NCBI GenBank assembly: GCA_001751015.1
Contig: MAXM01000154.1
Span: 1-24,956 of the forward strand
Length of the DNA: 24,956 bases
Origin: Desulfobacterales bacterium C00003106
Lineage (GTDB): Bacteria > Desulfobacterota > Desulfobacteria > Desulfobacterales > C00003106
Direction: 5' to 3'
Under the pieces are notes generated by a model. That model worked only from the letters and a program-made list of their open reading frames with translations, was not told where the DNA came from and did no database searches. How positions within the stretch are numbered: the stretch's first letter is position 1; each line of letters opens with the position of its first letter. Shown piece by piece: positions 14,914 through 22,700 of the stretch. The position numbers and the translations under genes are program-made.

Positions 14914-17900
14914 CTAATAGACGATTTCAACTACTTCCTGTCCAAAATAGCGATTTGCCGCCTCGGCAAGATCCCCTCCCGGTTGAAGCTTCAGTGCGTC
15001 AGGAAGGGCGATCACGGTCTCTGACTTTCTGGGGATCCTCAGGTTTATGAACGCGGGACATTCTCCCTTGTAGTCTTCAAGAAGTGTGCGAAATGCGGTC
15101 AGTTGCTCCCTGTCAATCCCTGTTACATCAATATTGAAATTTACTGATTTGGCGCACAGCTCCTCTGCTTTTGAAAGGTGGATTATTGAATCTCCCAGGA
15201 TCTTTACTGTTTTTTCATTCTTGCTGACATGCCCGTCTATCAGGACGGGGATGTCCGTTTCCATGAATTCCTCGCCCTTGGCATAGACGGAAGCAAAGAG
15301 TATGACCTCAACAAAGCCATGCAGATCCTCGAGTGTTACAAAGGCCATTTTCCCGCCTTTGCGGTCAGTGATCACCTTGAAACCGGATACGACGCCCCCT
15401 ATTCTTACGTGTCTCCCGTCCGGCAAATCGCGTATTTTTATGGTGTCAACAGTCGTATGTCTGGCAAGGACCTCTTCGTATTTGGCAAGAGGATGACCTG
15501 TAACGAAAAAACCGATTGTCTCTTTTTCAAATGCGAGCCGCCGGCCCTCCGGCCACTCTTCCATATCGGGAAGCTGCGGGTGAATGCCGCCTTTCGCCTT
15601 GGCGCCGAAAAGGGTGTACTGCCCGATCATCCTGTCTTTCTGGCTCTTCTGCCCGATATCGAGAGCATCTTCCATCACATGCAGCATCTGCGAACGTTTT
15701 GCGCCGGTGGAATCAAGCGCCCCGCACTTTATAAGAGACTCCACCACCCGTTTATTTACCTTGCGCAGGTCAACCCGCTCACAAAAATCATGGATCGACT
15801 TAAATGCCCCTTGTTCCCTCCTCGCGGCAATAATCGACTCTATCGCGCCTTGGCCCACGTTTTTTATCGCTGCAAGCCCGAACCTGATGTTTTCGTCCAC
15901 CACCGTAAAATCCCTGTCGCCCTCATTTATGTCCGGAGGCAGGACCCCGATCCCCTGGCTGCGGCATTCGGCAACATATTTGACTACATTGTCGGCGTCC
16001 CTCATTTCACTCGTAAGAAGGGACGCCATAAACTCGACCGGATAATTCGCCTTCAGATATGCGGTCTGGTAAACGATAAGCGCATACGCCGCACTGTGCG
16101 ACTTGTTGAAGCCGTACCCTCCAAACTTTTCAATCAGAGCGAATAGCTCTTCTCCCTTTTTTATGTCGATCCCGTTGGTTTTTATGCCCTCAAGAAAACG
16201 CCTCCGTTCCTGCGCCATGATTTCTATGACTTTTTTGCCCATGGCCTTTCTGAGGTTGTCCGCCTCGGCCATTGAATAGCTCGCAAGCACTGAAGCTATC
16301 CTCATTACCTGTTCCTGGTATAGAATGACGCCATAGGTGTTCTTCAGAATAGGTTCAAGTTCGTCAAGCAGATAGGTAACTTTCTTTTTGCCATGTTTTC
16401 GCTTGATGAAATCATCGACCATGCCGCTTTCGAGCGGACCGGGGCGGTAAAGGGCCACGAGCGCAATGATGTCATTGAACGATTCAGGCCTCACTCTTAC
16501 CAGGATATCCTTCATGCCCGAGCTTTCAAGCTGAAACACACCGGTTGTCAGGCCTTTGCACAAGAGATCAAATGTCTTTGGGTCGGCCATGTCCAGCCGG
16601 ACTATGTCCGGCGCCTTGCCGCATCTTGTTTGTATCAGTTTCAGAGCATTGTCTATTACGGTCAGGGTGCGAAGCCCGAGGAAATCGAATTTGATCAGCC
16701 CTATCGCCTCCACGCACTTCATGTCGTACTGTGTTACAACTTCACCCTTGGACCCTTTGTACAGGGGAAGATATTCAACAAGGGGCCTGTCGGAAATCAC
16801 GACCCCCGCCGCATGCGTGGAAACGTGTCTTGGAAGCCCCTCCAAAACGCGTGCTATTGAAAGCAATTCTTTTATCCGGGGATCTTCTTTTTCGAGCGTC
16901 TGGAGTTTCGGTTCTTTTCGAATCGCCTGATCAATGGTGATTTTCAGGACTTCAGGAACCAGCTTGGCAAGCTGGTCGACCTCCCGGAGTGGAATATCAA
17001 GGACCCTGCCCACATCGCGGATCACGGCGCGGGCCTGCAACTTGCCGAATGTAATAATCTGGGCAACATGGTCCGGGCCGCCGTATTTCGAAAGCACATA
17101 CTTAAACACCAGATCGCGCTTATCCATACAGAAATCAACGTCAATATCAGGCATGCTCTGGCGCCCTGGATTGAGGAACCGCTCAAAGATGAGCCCGTAC
17201 TCAATAGGATCGAGTTCCGTGATCCCCAGCGAATATGCCACCAGACTTCCTGCGGCCGATCCACGGCCAGGTCCCACAGGGACACCCGCTTCCCTGGCAT
17301 AACGTATGAAATCGGCAACTACGAGAAAGTACCCCGAAAACCCCATCTTCCGGATTACGTCAATCTCGTATTTGAGGCGATCCCTGTATCCTTGTTCATC
17401 AACAGCTTCCTTACGTCGCTCACCTATTTCCCCGAGTCGCTGTTGCAGACCTTCTTCGGCGTCCAGGGCCATTCTTTCCGCTGCGGTCTCGCCGGGAGCT
17501 ATGGGGAATCTCGGGAAATGATACTTTCCGAATTCAAGTTCCACGTTGCATTGCCCGGCAATATGCACCGTGTTTTCTATGGCTTCCGGGAAATCCGCAA
17601 AATCCCTTTTCATTTCCCCTGGAGACTTGAAATAAAGCTGATCGGTTTGAAATTTCAACCGTTTCTCATCGTGAACAGTCTTGCCGGTCTGGATACACAA
17701 AAGGATGTCGTGTGCGCGGACGTGTTCACGCTCGAGATAATGACAATCGTTTGTGGCCACAAGGGGGATTGATAGTTCCTGACTCATCGCGAGCAGGCCT
17801 GCGTTTACTTTTTCCTGTTCATCAATCCCGTTCGACTGGACCTCAAGATAGAACCGACCCTCCCCGAAAAGAGACTGATAAAAGAGCGCTGCTTTTTTTG

Positions 17901-18372
17901 CCTTCTCTATCCTGTTCATCAGGATCAGGCGCGGGATTTCTCCCTGAAGGCACGCGCTCAACGCAATGAGTCCGTCGCTCAGTTCGGAAAGGATTTCTTT
18001 GTCTATACGCGGTTTGTAGTAGAAACCTTCCAGTTGCGCGAGAGTAACAAGCCTGCAGAGATTCTGATATCCCTTCTTGTTTCGCGCAAGCAGAATCAGA
18101 TGGTTGGGACTGCCGGACTGATCCCGGGGATTTCTGTCAAATCGTTTTCCCGGCGCGACATAGACTTCACATCCTATGATCGGTTTCATCCCGGCCTTGG
18201 ATACCTTTTTGTAGAACGTCAACGCCCCGAACATGGTGCCATGATCGGTCATTGACACAGCAGGCATTCCATACGACTGGGCCTTCGTGATCAGCTTGTC
18301 CAAACGGATTGCCCCGTCGAGCAAGCTGAATTCGGTATGGACATGAAGGTGAATAAAATCAGAGAGTGACAT
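14914..18372 (-). CDS. dnaE: DNA polymerase III alpha subunit
   Basis: Replicative polymerase of 1152 residues, DnaE1 type (1160 in Escherichia coli). The N-terminal PHP domain starts at FIHLHVHTEFSLLDG (6-20) and contains MTDHGTMFGAL (41-51). The palm has GPGRGSAAGSLVAYSL (367-382) and the acidic site MPDIDVDF (407-414). RPGPLESGMVDDFI, YQEQVMRIA and GYGFNKSHSAAYA follow in the thumb-fingers part, a helix-hairpin-helix region comes next, and an OB domain (RIGGVVSGFKVITDRKGGKMAFVTLED) lies about 170 residues from the end. Length and order are normal for DnaE1. The Shine-Dalgarno is poor, but the ATG precedes the conserved PHP start exactly. yggU lies 71 bp upstream, so it may share that operon's transcript. 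Confidence 0.97.
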   Translation of the reverse strand: MSLSDFIHLHVHTEFSLLDGAIRLDKLITKAQSYGMPAVSMTDHGTMFGALTFYKKVSKAGMKPIIGCEVYVAPGKRFDRNPRDQSGSPNHLILLARNKKGYQNLCRLVTLAQLEGFYYKPRIDKEILSELSDGLIALSACLQGEIPRLILMNRIEKAKKAALFYQSLFGEGRFYLEVQSNGIDEQEKVNAGLLAMSQELSIPLVATNDCHYLEREHVRAHDILLCIQTGKTVHDEKRLKFQTDQLYFKSPGEMKRDFADFPEAIENTVHIAGQCNVELEFGKYHFPRFPIAPGETAAERMALDAEEGLQQRLGEIGERRKEAVDEQGYRDRLKYEIDVIRKMGFSGYFLVVADFIRYAREAGVPVGPGRGSAAGSLVAYSLGITELDPIEYGLIFERFLNPGRQSMPDIDVDFCMDKRDLVFKYVLSKYGGPDHVAQIITFGKLQARAVIRDVGRVLDIPLREVDQLAKLVPEVLKITIDQAIRKEPKLQTLEKEDPRIKELLSIARVLEGLPRHVSTHAAGVVISDRPLVEYLPLYKGSKGEVVTQYDMKCVEAIGLIKFDFLGLRTLTVIDNALKLIQTRCGKAPDIVRLDMADPKTFDLLCKGLTTGVFQLESSGMKDILVRVRPESFNDIIALVALYRPGPLESGMVDDFIKRKHGKKKVTYLLDELEPILKNTYGVILYQEQVMRIASVLASYSMAEADNLRKAMGKKVIEIMAQERRRFLEGIKTNGIDIKKGEELFALIEKFGGYGFNKSHSAAYALIVYQTAYLKANYPVEFMASLLTSEMRDADNVVKYVAECRSQGIGVLPPDINEGDRDFTVVDENIRFGLAAIKNVGQGAIESIIAARREQGAFKSIHDFCERVDLRKVNKRVVESLIKCGALDSTGAKRSQMLHVMEDALDIGQKSQKDRMIGQYTLFGAKAKGGIHPQLPDMEEWPEGRRLAFEKETIGFFVTGHPLAKYEEVLARHTTVDTIKIRDLPDGRHVRIGGVVSGFKVITDRKGGKMAFVTLEDLHGFVEVILFASVYAKGEEFMETDIPVLIDGHVSKNEKTVKILGDSIIHLSKAEELCAKSVNFNIDVTGIDREQLTAFRTLLEDYKGECPAFINLRIPRKSETVIALPDALKLQPGGDLAEAANRYFGQEVVEIVY

Positions 18373-18443
18373 GATGGAAAATAACTATCAGAAGGATAAT
18401 AAGGAGTCAAGAAAAACGCTGTGCGACTGCAGGAGCAGCCCTT

Positions 18444-18758
18444 TTATTTCGATGATTTTGCGAATGCTGATATTATTGACTCAAGGTACTCGCGAGTCAC
18501 TGAATGGATGAAGATTTTCTTGTTTCTGCGGCCATGTCCTTTGATGATTTCTATATGGGAAGCGGGGATACCTAATACGGATGCAAGGAATTTGACACAC
18601 AGTATGTTGGCTGCGCCATCCACCGGAGGGGCGGTCAATTTGATCTTCAGGGCATCAGCATGTATGCCGCAAATCATATTTCCTGAAGATCGGGGTTGAA
18701 TAATCGCTTTGAACAGAACTCCTTTTTCGGTTTCTACAATTGATAACGCCACGATCAC
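18444..18758 (-). CDS. yggU: UPF0235/YggU (DUF167) family protein
   Basis: Small basic protein of 104 residues. The family core is clear: FKAIIQPRSS near residue 16, KIKLTAPPVDGAANILCVKFLASVLGIP (38-65) and IEIIKGHGRRNKKIFI (69-84). The family function is unknown. Neighbours fit: in many bacteria yggU travels with yggT, proC and divIVA, and here it follows yggT and the DivIVA-like gene. The start is GTG at 18756-18758, 10 bp after the DivIVA stop; another GTG two codons later is an equal candidate. Confidence 0.85.
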   Translation of the reverse strand: MIVALSIVETEKGVLFKAIIQPRSSGNMICGIHADALKIKLTAPPVDGAANILCVKFLASVLGIPASHIEIIKGHGRRNKKIFIHSVTREYLESIISAFAKSSK

Positions 18759-18768
18759 TCACCACTTA

Positions 18769-19269
18769 CTATCCCTTCTTCAGAAACCTTAGTTTGTCTT
18801 CAACCGCCTCCAGCTTCTCAATACCTTCTTTGTCTACATCCAGTACCCTGGAATACGATTCCAGAAGAGAACGAAACTGGACCTCGAATTGCACACGCTG
18901 ACGCTTCAGTTCCGCAATATCTTCATGAATCTGCGCAAGACGGTTATGAGCGGCATTCAGTATCTTTTCGGCCTTTGCCTCTGCATTTGAGACAATAAGC
19001 TCGGCCTCTTTTATGGCGTTGACCCTCATTCCATCTATGGCATTCTGCGCATTCGCCAGGGTGTGCTTAAGGGTCTTTTCACGCTCTGTATATTGATGGA
19101 TCTCCTTCTTGGCTCTATTGATCTCATTTTCTTGAAGTTCGCTTTCCCGGGAAAGCTCCTCAAATCCTTCCGCCAGCTCTTCCAGAAACCTGTCCACCTC
19201 ACGCACATCAAATCCCCGAAAACGAATATGGAACTGTTTCTGCTGGATATCAAACGCTGTAGGTTTCAT
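18769..19269 (-). CDS. DivIVA-domain protein
   Basis: The 166-residue protein opens with the DivIVA membrane-binding motif (FDIQQKQFHIRFRGFDVREVDRFLEELA, RGFD near residue 18-21). It is coiled coil almost throughout: 35-65 and a long run from about 75 to 150 of Glu/Lys/Arg/Ala heptads. DivIVA proteins sense negative membrane curvature and place division or polar proteins; deltaproteobacterial versions are less studied. GTG at 19278 could extend the frame by three codons, but the ATG at 19267-19269 has AGAGGTG at the right spacing and is preferred. It lies between yggT and yggU, a conserved arrangement. Confidence 0.85.
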   Translation of the reverse strand: MKPTAFDIQQKQFHIRFRGFDVREVDRFLEELAEGFEELSRESELQENEINRAKKEIHQYTEREKTLKHTLANAQNAIDGMRVNAIKEAELIVSNAEAKAEKILNAAHNRLAQIHEDIAELKRQRVQFEVQFRSLLESYSRVLDVDKEGIEKLEAVEDKLRFLKKG

Positions 19270-19330
19270 TACCGGCACCTCTTTTGCGCCCTTCGGGCGA
19301 GTTGTTGAGTGGAAATGAGAGATTTTAAGA

Positions 19331-19351
19331 AAGTTATTCCGTCCCCGTTCC
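19331..19351. repeat. Solitary arm of the palindromic repeat family
   Basis: TTATTCCGTCCCCGTTCC (19334-19351, preceded by AAG) nearly repeats the outer arm of copy A (7411-7430) and a third site at 20174. It lies between yggT and the DivIVA-like gene. No matching opposite arm is seen within 200 bp. Confidence 0.6.
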
Positions 19352-19374
19352 TAAATATGACATTGATTATCGAA

Positions 19375-19674
19375 TCACATTAAACGCATCGCCAGCATCT
19401 TAAGGCTCTGTACTACAAATTTTTGCAAAAAAAGTATGCACAGAAATACTACAATAGGTGAAATATCAATTCCACCAAAACCTCCGGGGATTATCCTGCG
19501 GATCCTGTATAATACCGGCTCGGTGAGATTATGGATAAAGCGGACTATCGGATTGTACGGGTCGGGATTTACCCATGACAATATAGCCCTGGCAATAACC
19601 ACCCACATGAAAATCGACAATAGAATATCGAGAAGCGATGCAAGCGCACTCAGAAAATTGGCAATTACAAACAT
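19375..19674 (-). CDS. yggT: YggT family membrane protein
   Basis: A 99-residue inner-membrane protein with two helices (about 6-32 and 70-90) and the family signature ILSWVNPDPYNPIVRFIHNLTEPVLYRIRRIIP (31-63). It corresponds to a single YggT unit; E. coli YggT has two. The cyanobacterial and chloroplast relatives take part in cytochrome c assembly or nucleoid/chloroplast division, but the bacterial role is not fixed. AAAAGGATTCGT before the ATG is a good ribosome binding site. It is first in the yggT-divIVA-yggU cluster and is divergent from the zinc-ribbon gene. Confidence 0.88.
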   Translation of the reverse strand: MFVIANFLSALASLLDILLSIFMWVVIARAILSWVNPDPYNPIVRFIHNLTEPVLYRIRRIIPGGFGGIDISPIVVFLCILFLQKFVVQSLKMLAMRLM

Positions 19675-19816
19675 ACGAATCCTTTTTAAAACCCTTCCAA
19701 AAACCTCAATTTCAGTCGATCTTAGGGGAACTACAATATAACCATAACAATATATCCTGAAAGATTATCTCAAGTTATTCATCTTCAGTTGGAAAGTCAA
19801 GACATTTTCTTTTAAG

Positions 19817-19828
19817 GCAATTAATTGC
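19817..19828. promoter_or_regulatory. 12-bp palindrome abutting the -35 box of the zinc-ribbon gene
   Basis: GCAATTAATTGC is a perfect palindrome that ends at the base before the TTGACA at 19829. Its position fits an operator for a dimeric regulator. It lies in the divergent space shared with yggT. Confidence 0.35.
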
Positions 19829-19856
19829 TTGACAAAGAAGAATAGAAGGTTATATT
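19829..19856 (+). promoter_or_regulatory. Sigma-70 type promoter for the FmdB-like gene
   Basis: TTGACA at 19829-19834 is a perfect -35; TATATT at 19851-19856 is a good -10; the spacer is 16 bp. Transcription would start near 19863, leaving about 37 nt to the ATG at 19900, with GAGGAGG well placed. Confidence 0.7.
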
Positions 19857-19899
19857 TATTGATACAAAAAACAGAATGTCTTTGAGGAGGACTGGAAAA

Positions 19900-20163
19900 A
19901 TGCCCATATATGAGTATGAATGCGAAAAATGCGGGGCCATTGAAGAGGCTTTGCAGATGTTTTCCGACCAACCGCGTACCAAGTGCAAGAAATGCAGCGG
20001 ACATCTCCACAAGTTGATTTCCCAGTCTACATTTCATCTTAAAGGAACAGGCTGGTACGTAACAGACTATGCGGGAAAATCGCAAGGCAACACACCATCT
20101 TCCAAGAAGCAAGAAAAGACTCAGTCCGAATCCCCTGCCCCCAAAAAGGATTCTGCGGAATAA
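19900..20163 (+). CDS. FmdB-family zinc-ribbon protein
   Basis: Small 87-residue protein starting MPIYEYECEKCG, the near-invariant opening of the FmdB/CxxC zinc-ribbon family. The metal site is made of Cys-x-x-Cys near residue 8-11 and Cys-x-x-Cys in CKKCSG near 27-30. A family-typical ISQSTFHLKGTGWYVTDYAGK stretch comes next, then a Lys/Ser/Pro tail of low complexity. The family takes its name from a regulator of formamidase/amidase genes, but its real activity is uncertain. Eight further codons upstream are open, but the ATG chosen has GAGGAGG 9 nt before it and matches the family start. A hairpin lies between it and mltG. Confidence 0.88.
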   Translation: MPIYEYECEKCGAIEEALQMFSDQPRTKCKKCSGHLHKLISQSTFHLKGTGWYVTDYAGKSQGNTPSSKKQEKTQSESPAPKKDSAE

Positions 20164-20173
20164 CTGCAAAATC

Positions 20174-20189
20174 ATTCCGTCCCCGTTCC
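20174..20189. repeat. Solitary arm of the palindromic repeat family
   Basis: ATTCCGTCCCCGTTCC is identical over 16 bases to 19336-19351 and close to the outer arm of copy A. It starts 11 bp after the zinc-ribbon stop and runs into a hairpin region. Confidence 0.55.
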
Positions 20190-20219
20190 CAAGATTTGCT
20201 TTTCACTTTTCATAAAGTC

Positions 20220-20250
20220 AGGGACTCGGAAATAAATAATTCCGGTCCCT
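20220..20250 (+). terminator. Stem-loop between the zinc-ribbon gene and mltG
   Basis: AGGGAC (20220-20225) pairs with GTCCCT (20245-20250) and CGGAA (20227-20231) with TTCCG (20240-20244), with one bulged T and an 8-nt loop; TTATTA follows. It could be a weak terminator or an RNA-end element. The arm AGGGACTCGGAA also resembles the complement of the CCGTCCCC arm just upstream, so it may be part of the same repeat unit. Confidence 0.45.
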
Positions 20251-20279
20251 TATTACATTATCCCTGATCACCTGCTATT

Positions 20280-21287
20280 ATGTCAAAAAAAGGAAGTCTT
20301 CTTGCATGTCTCGTTATCCTTGCAGTCGTGGGCGTTGTACTTGGGTTGTACGCTGTCTTGAACCAATACGGAAACGCCCCTCTTTCTGATACCCAAAAGC
20401 ATATGACTATCGCTGTTCGTCCCGGTCAGAGTTTTTCGGATACCGTAAAGGAGCTTACAGGTTCGGGTCTGTTACATGATTCGAGGAAGTTCACCCTGAT
20501 TGCGCGTATCAAAGGACTGGACACAAAAATACAGGCAGGAGAGTACAGATTCTCGTCTCTTATGACTCCCAATGAGGTGCTCAACACCCTGACCCGGGGT
20601 GAGACACTTCTTCACAGCGTAACCATCCCGGAAGGATACAATCTGTTTCAGATCGCGGAGATTCTCGAAAAAAAAGGAATTCTCAGCAGCAAACAATTTC
20701 TTGAGGCAGCTTCGGACCCCGAACGTGTGCGAAGCGCCGGGATTTCAGCAGACTTATTTGAAGGCTATCTCTTTCCCGATACCTATCGATTTCCAAAAGG
20801 TATAGAAGCAGACAGGGTATTGGAGATCATGCGGGACCGTTTGCATCAGGTCTTCATGCCGATATGGCGTAAAAAAGGTGATCTGACGACATTGTCCTTC
20901 CACGAGGTTGTGACGCTTGCCTCAATCATAGAAAAGGAGACAGGTGAACCTTCCGAAAGAGCGCTTATCGCAGCGGTTTTCCTGAATCGTCTGAAACGCG
21001 GGATGCGTCTTGAGAGCGATCCCACAGTTATATACGGAATCATGGATTTTGACGGAAATCTGACGCGCAAGGACCTCGCAACATACACGCCTTACAATAC
21101 CTACAGGATCAAAGGTCTTCCCCCCGGCCCCATCTCCAGTCCGGGTATCGATTCGTTAAAATCAGTCCTCATGCCCGCAGACGAATCGTATCTTTATTTC
21201 GTCTCCAGAAATGACGGCACACATCAGTTCTCCCGCACCATAGAGGAACACAACAAGGCGGTAAGAACGTATCAGAAAAAGGGTTGA
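20280..21287 (+). CDS. mltG: Endolytic murein transglycosylase MltG (YceG-like)
   Basis: Inner-membrane enzyme that cuts nascent peptidoglycan and helps set glycan length. The 335-residue protein has one N-terminal anchor (about 8-28), a LysM-like region (about 40-110), and the catalytic domain. The active Glu is Glu218 in ASIIEKETGEP; other family motifs are EGYLFPDTYRFP (161-172), LESDPTVIYG near 244 and YNTYRIKGLPPGPISSPG near 273-290. Length is normal. The ribosome binding site is unclear: no G-rich stretch stands right before the ATG. It often pairs with ruvX or tmk, neither of which is here. Confidence 0.93.
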   Translation: MSKKGSLLACLVILAVVGVVLGLYAVLNQYGNAPLSDTQKHMTIAVRPGQSFSDTVKELTGSGLLHDSRKFTLIARIKGLDTKIQAGEYRFSSLMTPNEVLNTLTRGETLLHSVTIPEGYNLFQIAEILEKKGILSSKQFLEAASDPERVRSAGISADLFEGYLFPDTYRFPKGIEADRVLEIMRDRLHQVFMPIWRKKGDLTTLSFHEVVTLASIIEKETGEPSERALIAAVFLNRLKRGMRLESDPTVIYGIMDFDGNLTRKDLATYTPYNTYRIKGLPPGPISSPGIDSLKSVLMPADESYLYFVSRNDGTHQFSRTIEEHNKAVRTYQKKG

Positions 21288-21324
21288 AAGTTGAATATAG
21301 ATAAGATTTTTTCTGAAAAATGTA

Positions 21325-21353
21325 TTGACCTACGGTTGAGTCATTTATATATA
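21325..21353 (+). promoter_or_regulatory. Promoter upstream of the coiled-coil/winged-helix gene
   Basis: TTGACC at 21325-21330 and TATATA at 21348-21353 are separated by 17 bp. The implied leader is about 110 nt and includes the inverted repeat at 21407-21428. Confidence 0.55.
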
Positions 21354-21406
21354 GATAGTTATGAATTCGTTTTGAGGCACGATTTATCGGGACAAGTTAT
21401 TTTATT

Positions 21407-21469
21407 CCCCTCTCTTCCCGTCGAGGGGTAGGGATTGGGGACGGCAAAAAAATCAGTCAAACGGAGGGG
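21407..21469 (+). promoter_or_regulatory. Leader hairpin with possible alternative pairing to the ribosome binding site
   Basis: CCCCTC (21407-21412) can pair with GAGGGG (21423-21428) as a local 6-bp hairpin. The same hexamer GAGGGG recurs at 21464-21469 inside the Shine-Dalgarno (GGAGGGG) of the next gene. The two pairings are mutually exclusive, so the leader could expose or hide the ribosome binding site. Confidence 0.3.
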
Positions 21470-21472
21470 TTT

Positions 21473-21883
21473 ATGAAAAAACAACGTAAGAACTACAGCT
21501 TTGACGCAGTAGTGAAGTCCTTCATGCAGTACTATCAACTTCCCACAAAACACGACATTGAAAAACTTGATGAAAAACTGGACAGATTAGAGCAGGCCAT
21601 ATACTCTCTTGAACGAGTGACACCCCCCGCCGCGAAGGCGAAACCCTCTACGCCTGCAAAAAAGGGAAAAACCGGTTCCGGTTCACCAATGAGCGCCGTG
21701 GACACGGTTTTTGGCATAATAAAAAGGCATCACAAAGGTATTGATGTCCCCACGATCAGGAAGAAGACCGGTTTTGGTGACAAGACCGTGCGTAACGCCA
21801 TCTTCAGGCTTACGAAGCAGGAAAAAATCGCAAGAAAAAGCAGAGGGATCTATACCACTAGTACATCTCCCGCCTCGTCCTGA
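21473..21883 (+). CDS. Coiled-coil / winged-helix protein of unknown function
   Basis: I do not recognise a named family. The 136-residue basic protein has three parts. An N-terminal SFDAVVKSFMQYYQLPTKHDIEKLDEKLDRLEQAIYSLE segment includes a coiled coil (about 27-48), suggesting an oligomer. A Pro/Ala/Lys linker (49-70) comes next. The C-terminal domain (about 73-128) reads as a winged helix: AVDTVFGIIKRHH, then VPTIRKKTGFGDKTVRNAIFRLTKQEKIARKSRGIY, with a recognition helix near DKTVRNAIFRLTK and a basic wing. A small DNA-binding protein is the likeliest role. GGAGGGG before the ATG is strong. Its last 34 nt overlap the convergent metallo-hydrolase gene. It has its own promoter-like sequence. 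Confidence 0.7.
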   Translation: MKKQRKNYSFDAVVKSFMQYYQLPTKHDIEKLDEKLDRLEQAIYSLERVTPPAAKAKPSTPAKKGKTGSGSPMSAVDTVFGIIKRHHKGIDVPTIRKKTGFGDKTVRNAIFRLTKQEKIARKSRGIYTTSTSPASS

Positions 21884-22629
21884 GACGCAGCGCTCAGATG
21901 CGGCACATCGTTCTTTACTCCTGACAAAGCCGCGCAAACCGTATCACAGGCCTTTTCCGGGTCATTGTTGGTTTTGCTGATATGCGCCAGAATAACGTGT
22001 CGAAGAGATTCGTGCAGGAGGTCGCCAAGCAGGTCTTTCGACTGTTCATTCGAAAGATGCCCGAGACGGCCTCGAACCCTTTGCTTTACCTCCCAGGGAT
22101 AAGGCCCGTCTTCCAGCATCTTAGGATCATGGTTTGCCTCGAGTATCAATAAATTGCACTGCCTCAGGTGGCTTTCGACCAATCTCGTTGAGACCCCAAG
22201 GTCAGTAGCAATCCCTGCCTTTGAGTTTCCGTTTTGTATCGTGAAACCTACCGGGTCCGCTGAATCATGAGAGACTGAAAACGGATGTACGCCGAGTTCG
22301 CCCACGCGAAAAAAGCGTCCGGATTCAAACAGGCTGACATCTTCAAGTTTCCCAAGCCGCTTGCTGCAAACCGAAAGCGTGGGATCTGTTGCATATACGG
22401 GAATCCGATATCGACGGGACAGTACCCCGACGCCCTGGATATGATCGATATGCTCATGAGAAACAATGATCCCGTTAATATCTCCGATTCGAAGCCCTCT
22501 TGATCGCATGCGACGCTCTATCTCTTTGCCTGAGAGACCGGCATCCAACAGGATTGACGTATCGCCGCAGGAAACATAGGTTGAGTTTCCCCTGCTTCCA
22601 CTGCCCAGAACGCAGACCGTAAGGCTCAT
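21850..22629 (-). CDS. Metallo-beta-lactamase-fold hydrolase (YycJ/WalJ-like)
   Basis: The 259-residue protein opens with VCVLGSGSRGNSTYVS and has the metal motif HEHIDH (58-63; His58, His60, Asp62, His63). Further ligands are expected in SVSHDSADPVGF near residue 118-129, GIATDLG near 138, and LILEANHDPKML with HLSNEQS after it. This sequence style matches YycJ/WalJ and related DNA- or RNA-directed MBL proteins, for which 5'-3' exonuclease activity has been proposed. AGAGGAG before the ATG is a good ribosome binding site. It is 71 bp downstream of the DUF362 gene, with a 7-bp tandem array between. The stop region overlaps the winged-helix gene by 34 nt. Confidence 0.85.
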   Translation of the reverse strand: MSLTVCVLGSGSRGNSTYVSCGDTSILLDAGLSGKEIERRMRSRGLRIGDINGIIVSHEHIDHIQGVGVLSRRYRIPVYATDPTLSVCSKRLGKLEDVSLFESGRFFRVGELGVHPFSVSHDSADPVGFTIQNGNSKAGIATDLGVSTRLVESHLRQCNLLILEANHDPKMLEDGPYPWEVKQRVRGRLGHLSNEQSKDLLGDLLHESLRHVILAHISKTNNDPEKACDTVCAALSGVKNDVPHLSAASQDEAGDVLVV

Positions 22630-22648
22630 AGGATACTCCTCTAACAGA

Positions 22649-22676
22649 GATCGGGGATCGGGTTTCAGGGATCAGG
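22649..22676. repeat. 7-bp tandem array (GATCGGG type), four units
   Basis: Units GATCGGG, GATCGGG, TTTCAGG, GATCAGG follow without gaps. The array lies in the 71-bp spacer between the DUF362 gene and the metallo-hydrolase gene. Confidence 0.6.
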
Positions 22677-22700
22677 TCCTGGTCTTTGCTTCCTGCTCGC

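Noticed and set aside
15229..16146. 305-codon open frame on the plus strand
   Set aside because: It lies wholly opposite dnaE, has no recognisable motifs, and its codons simply mirror the high-GC third positions of dnaE.
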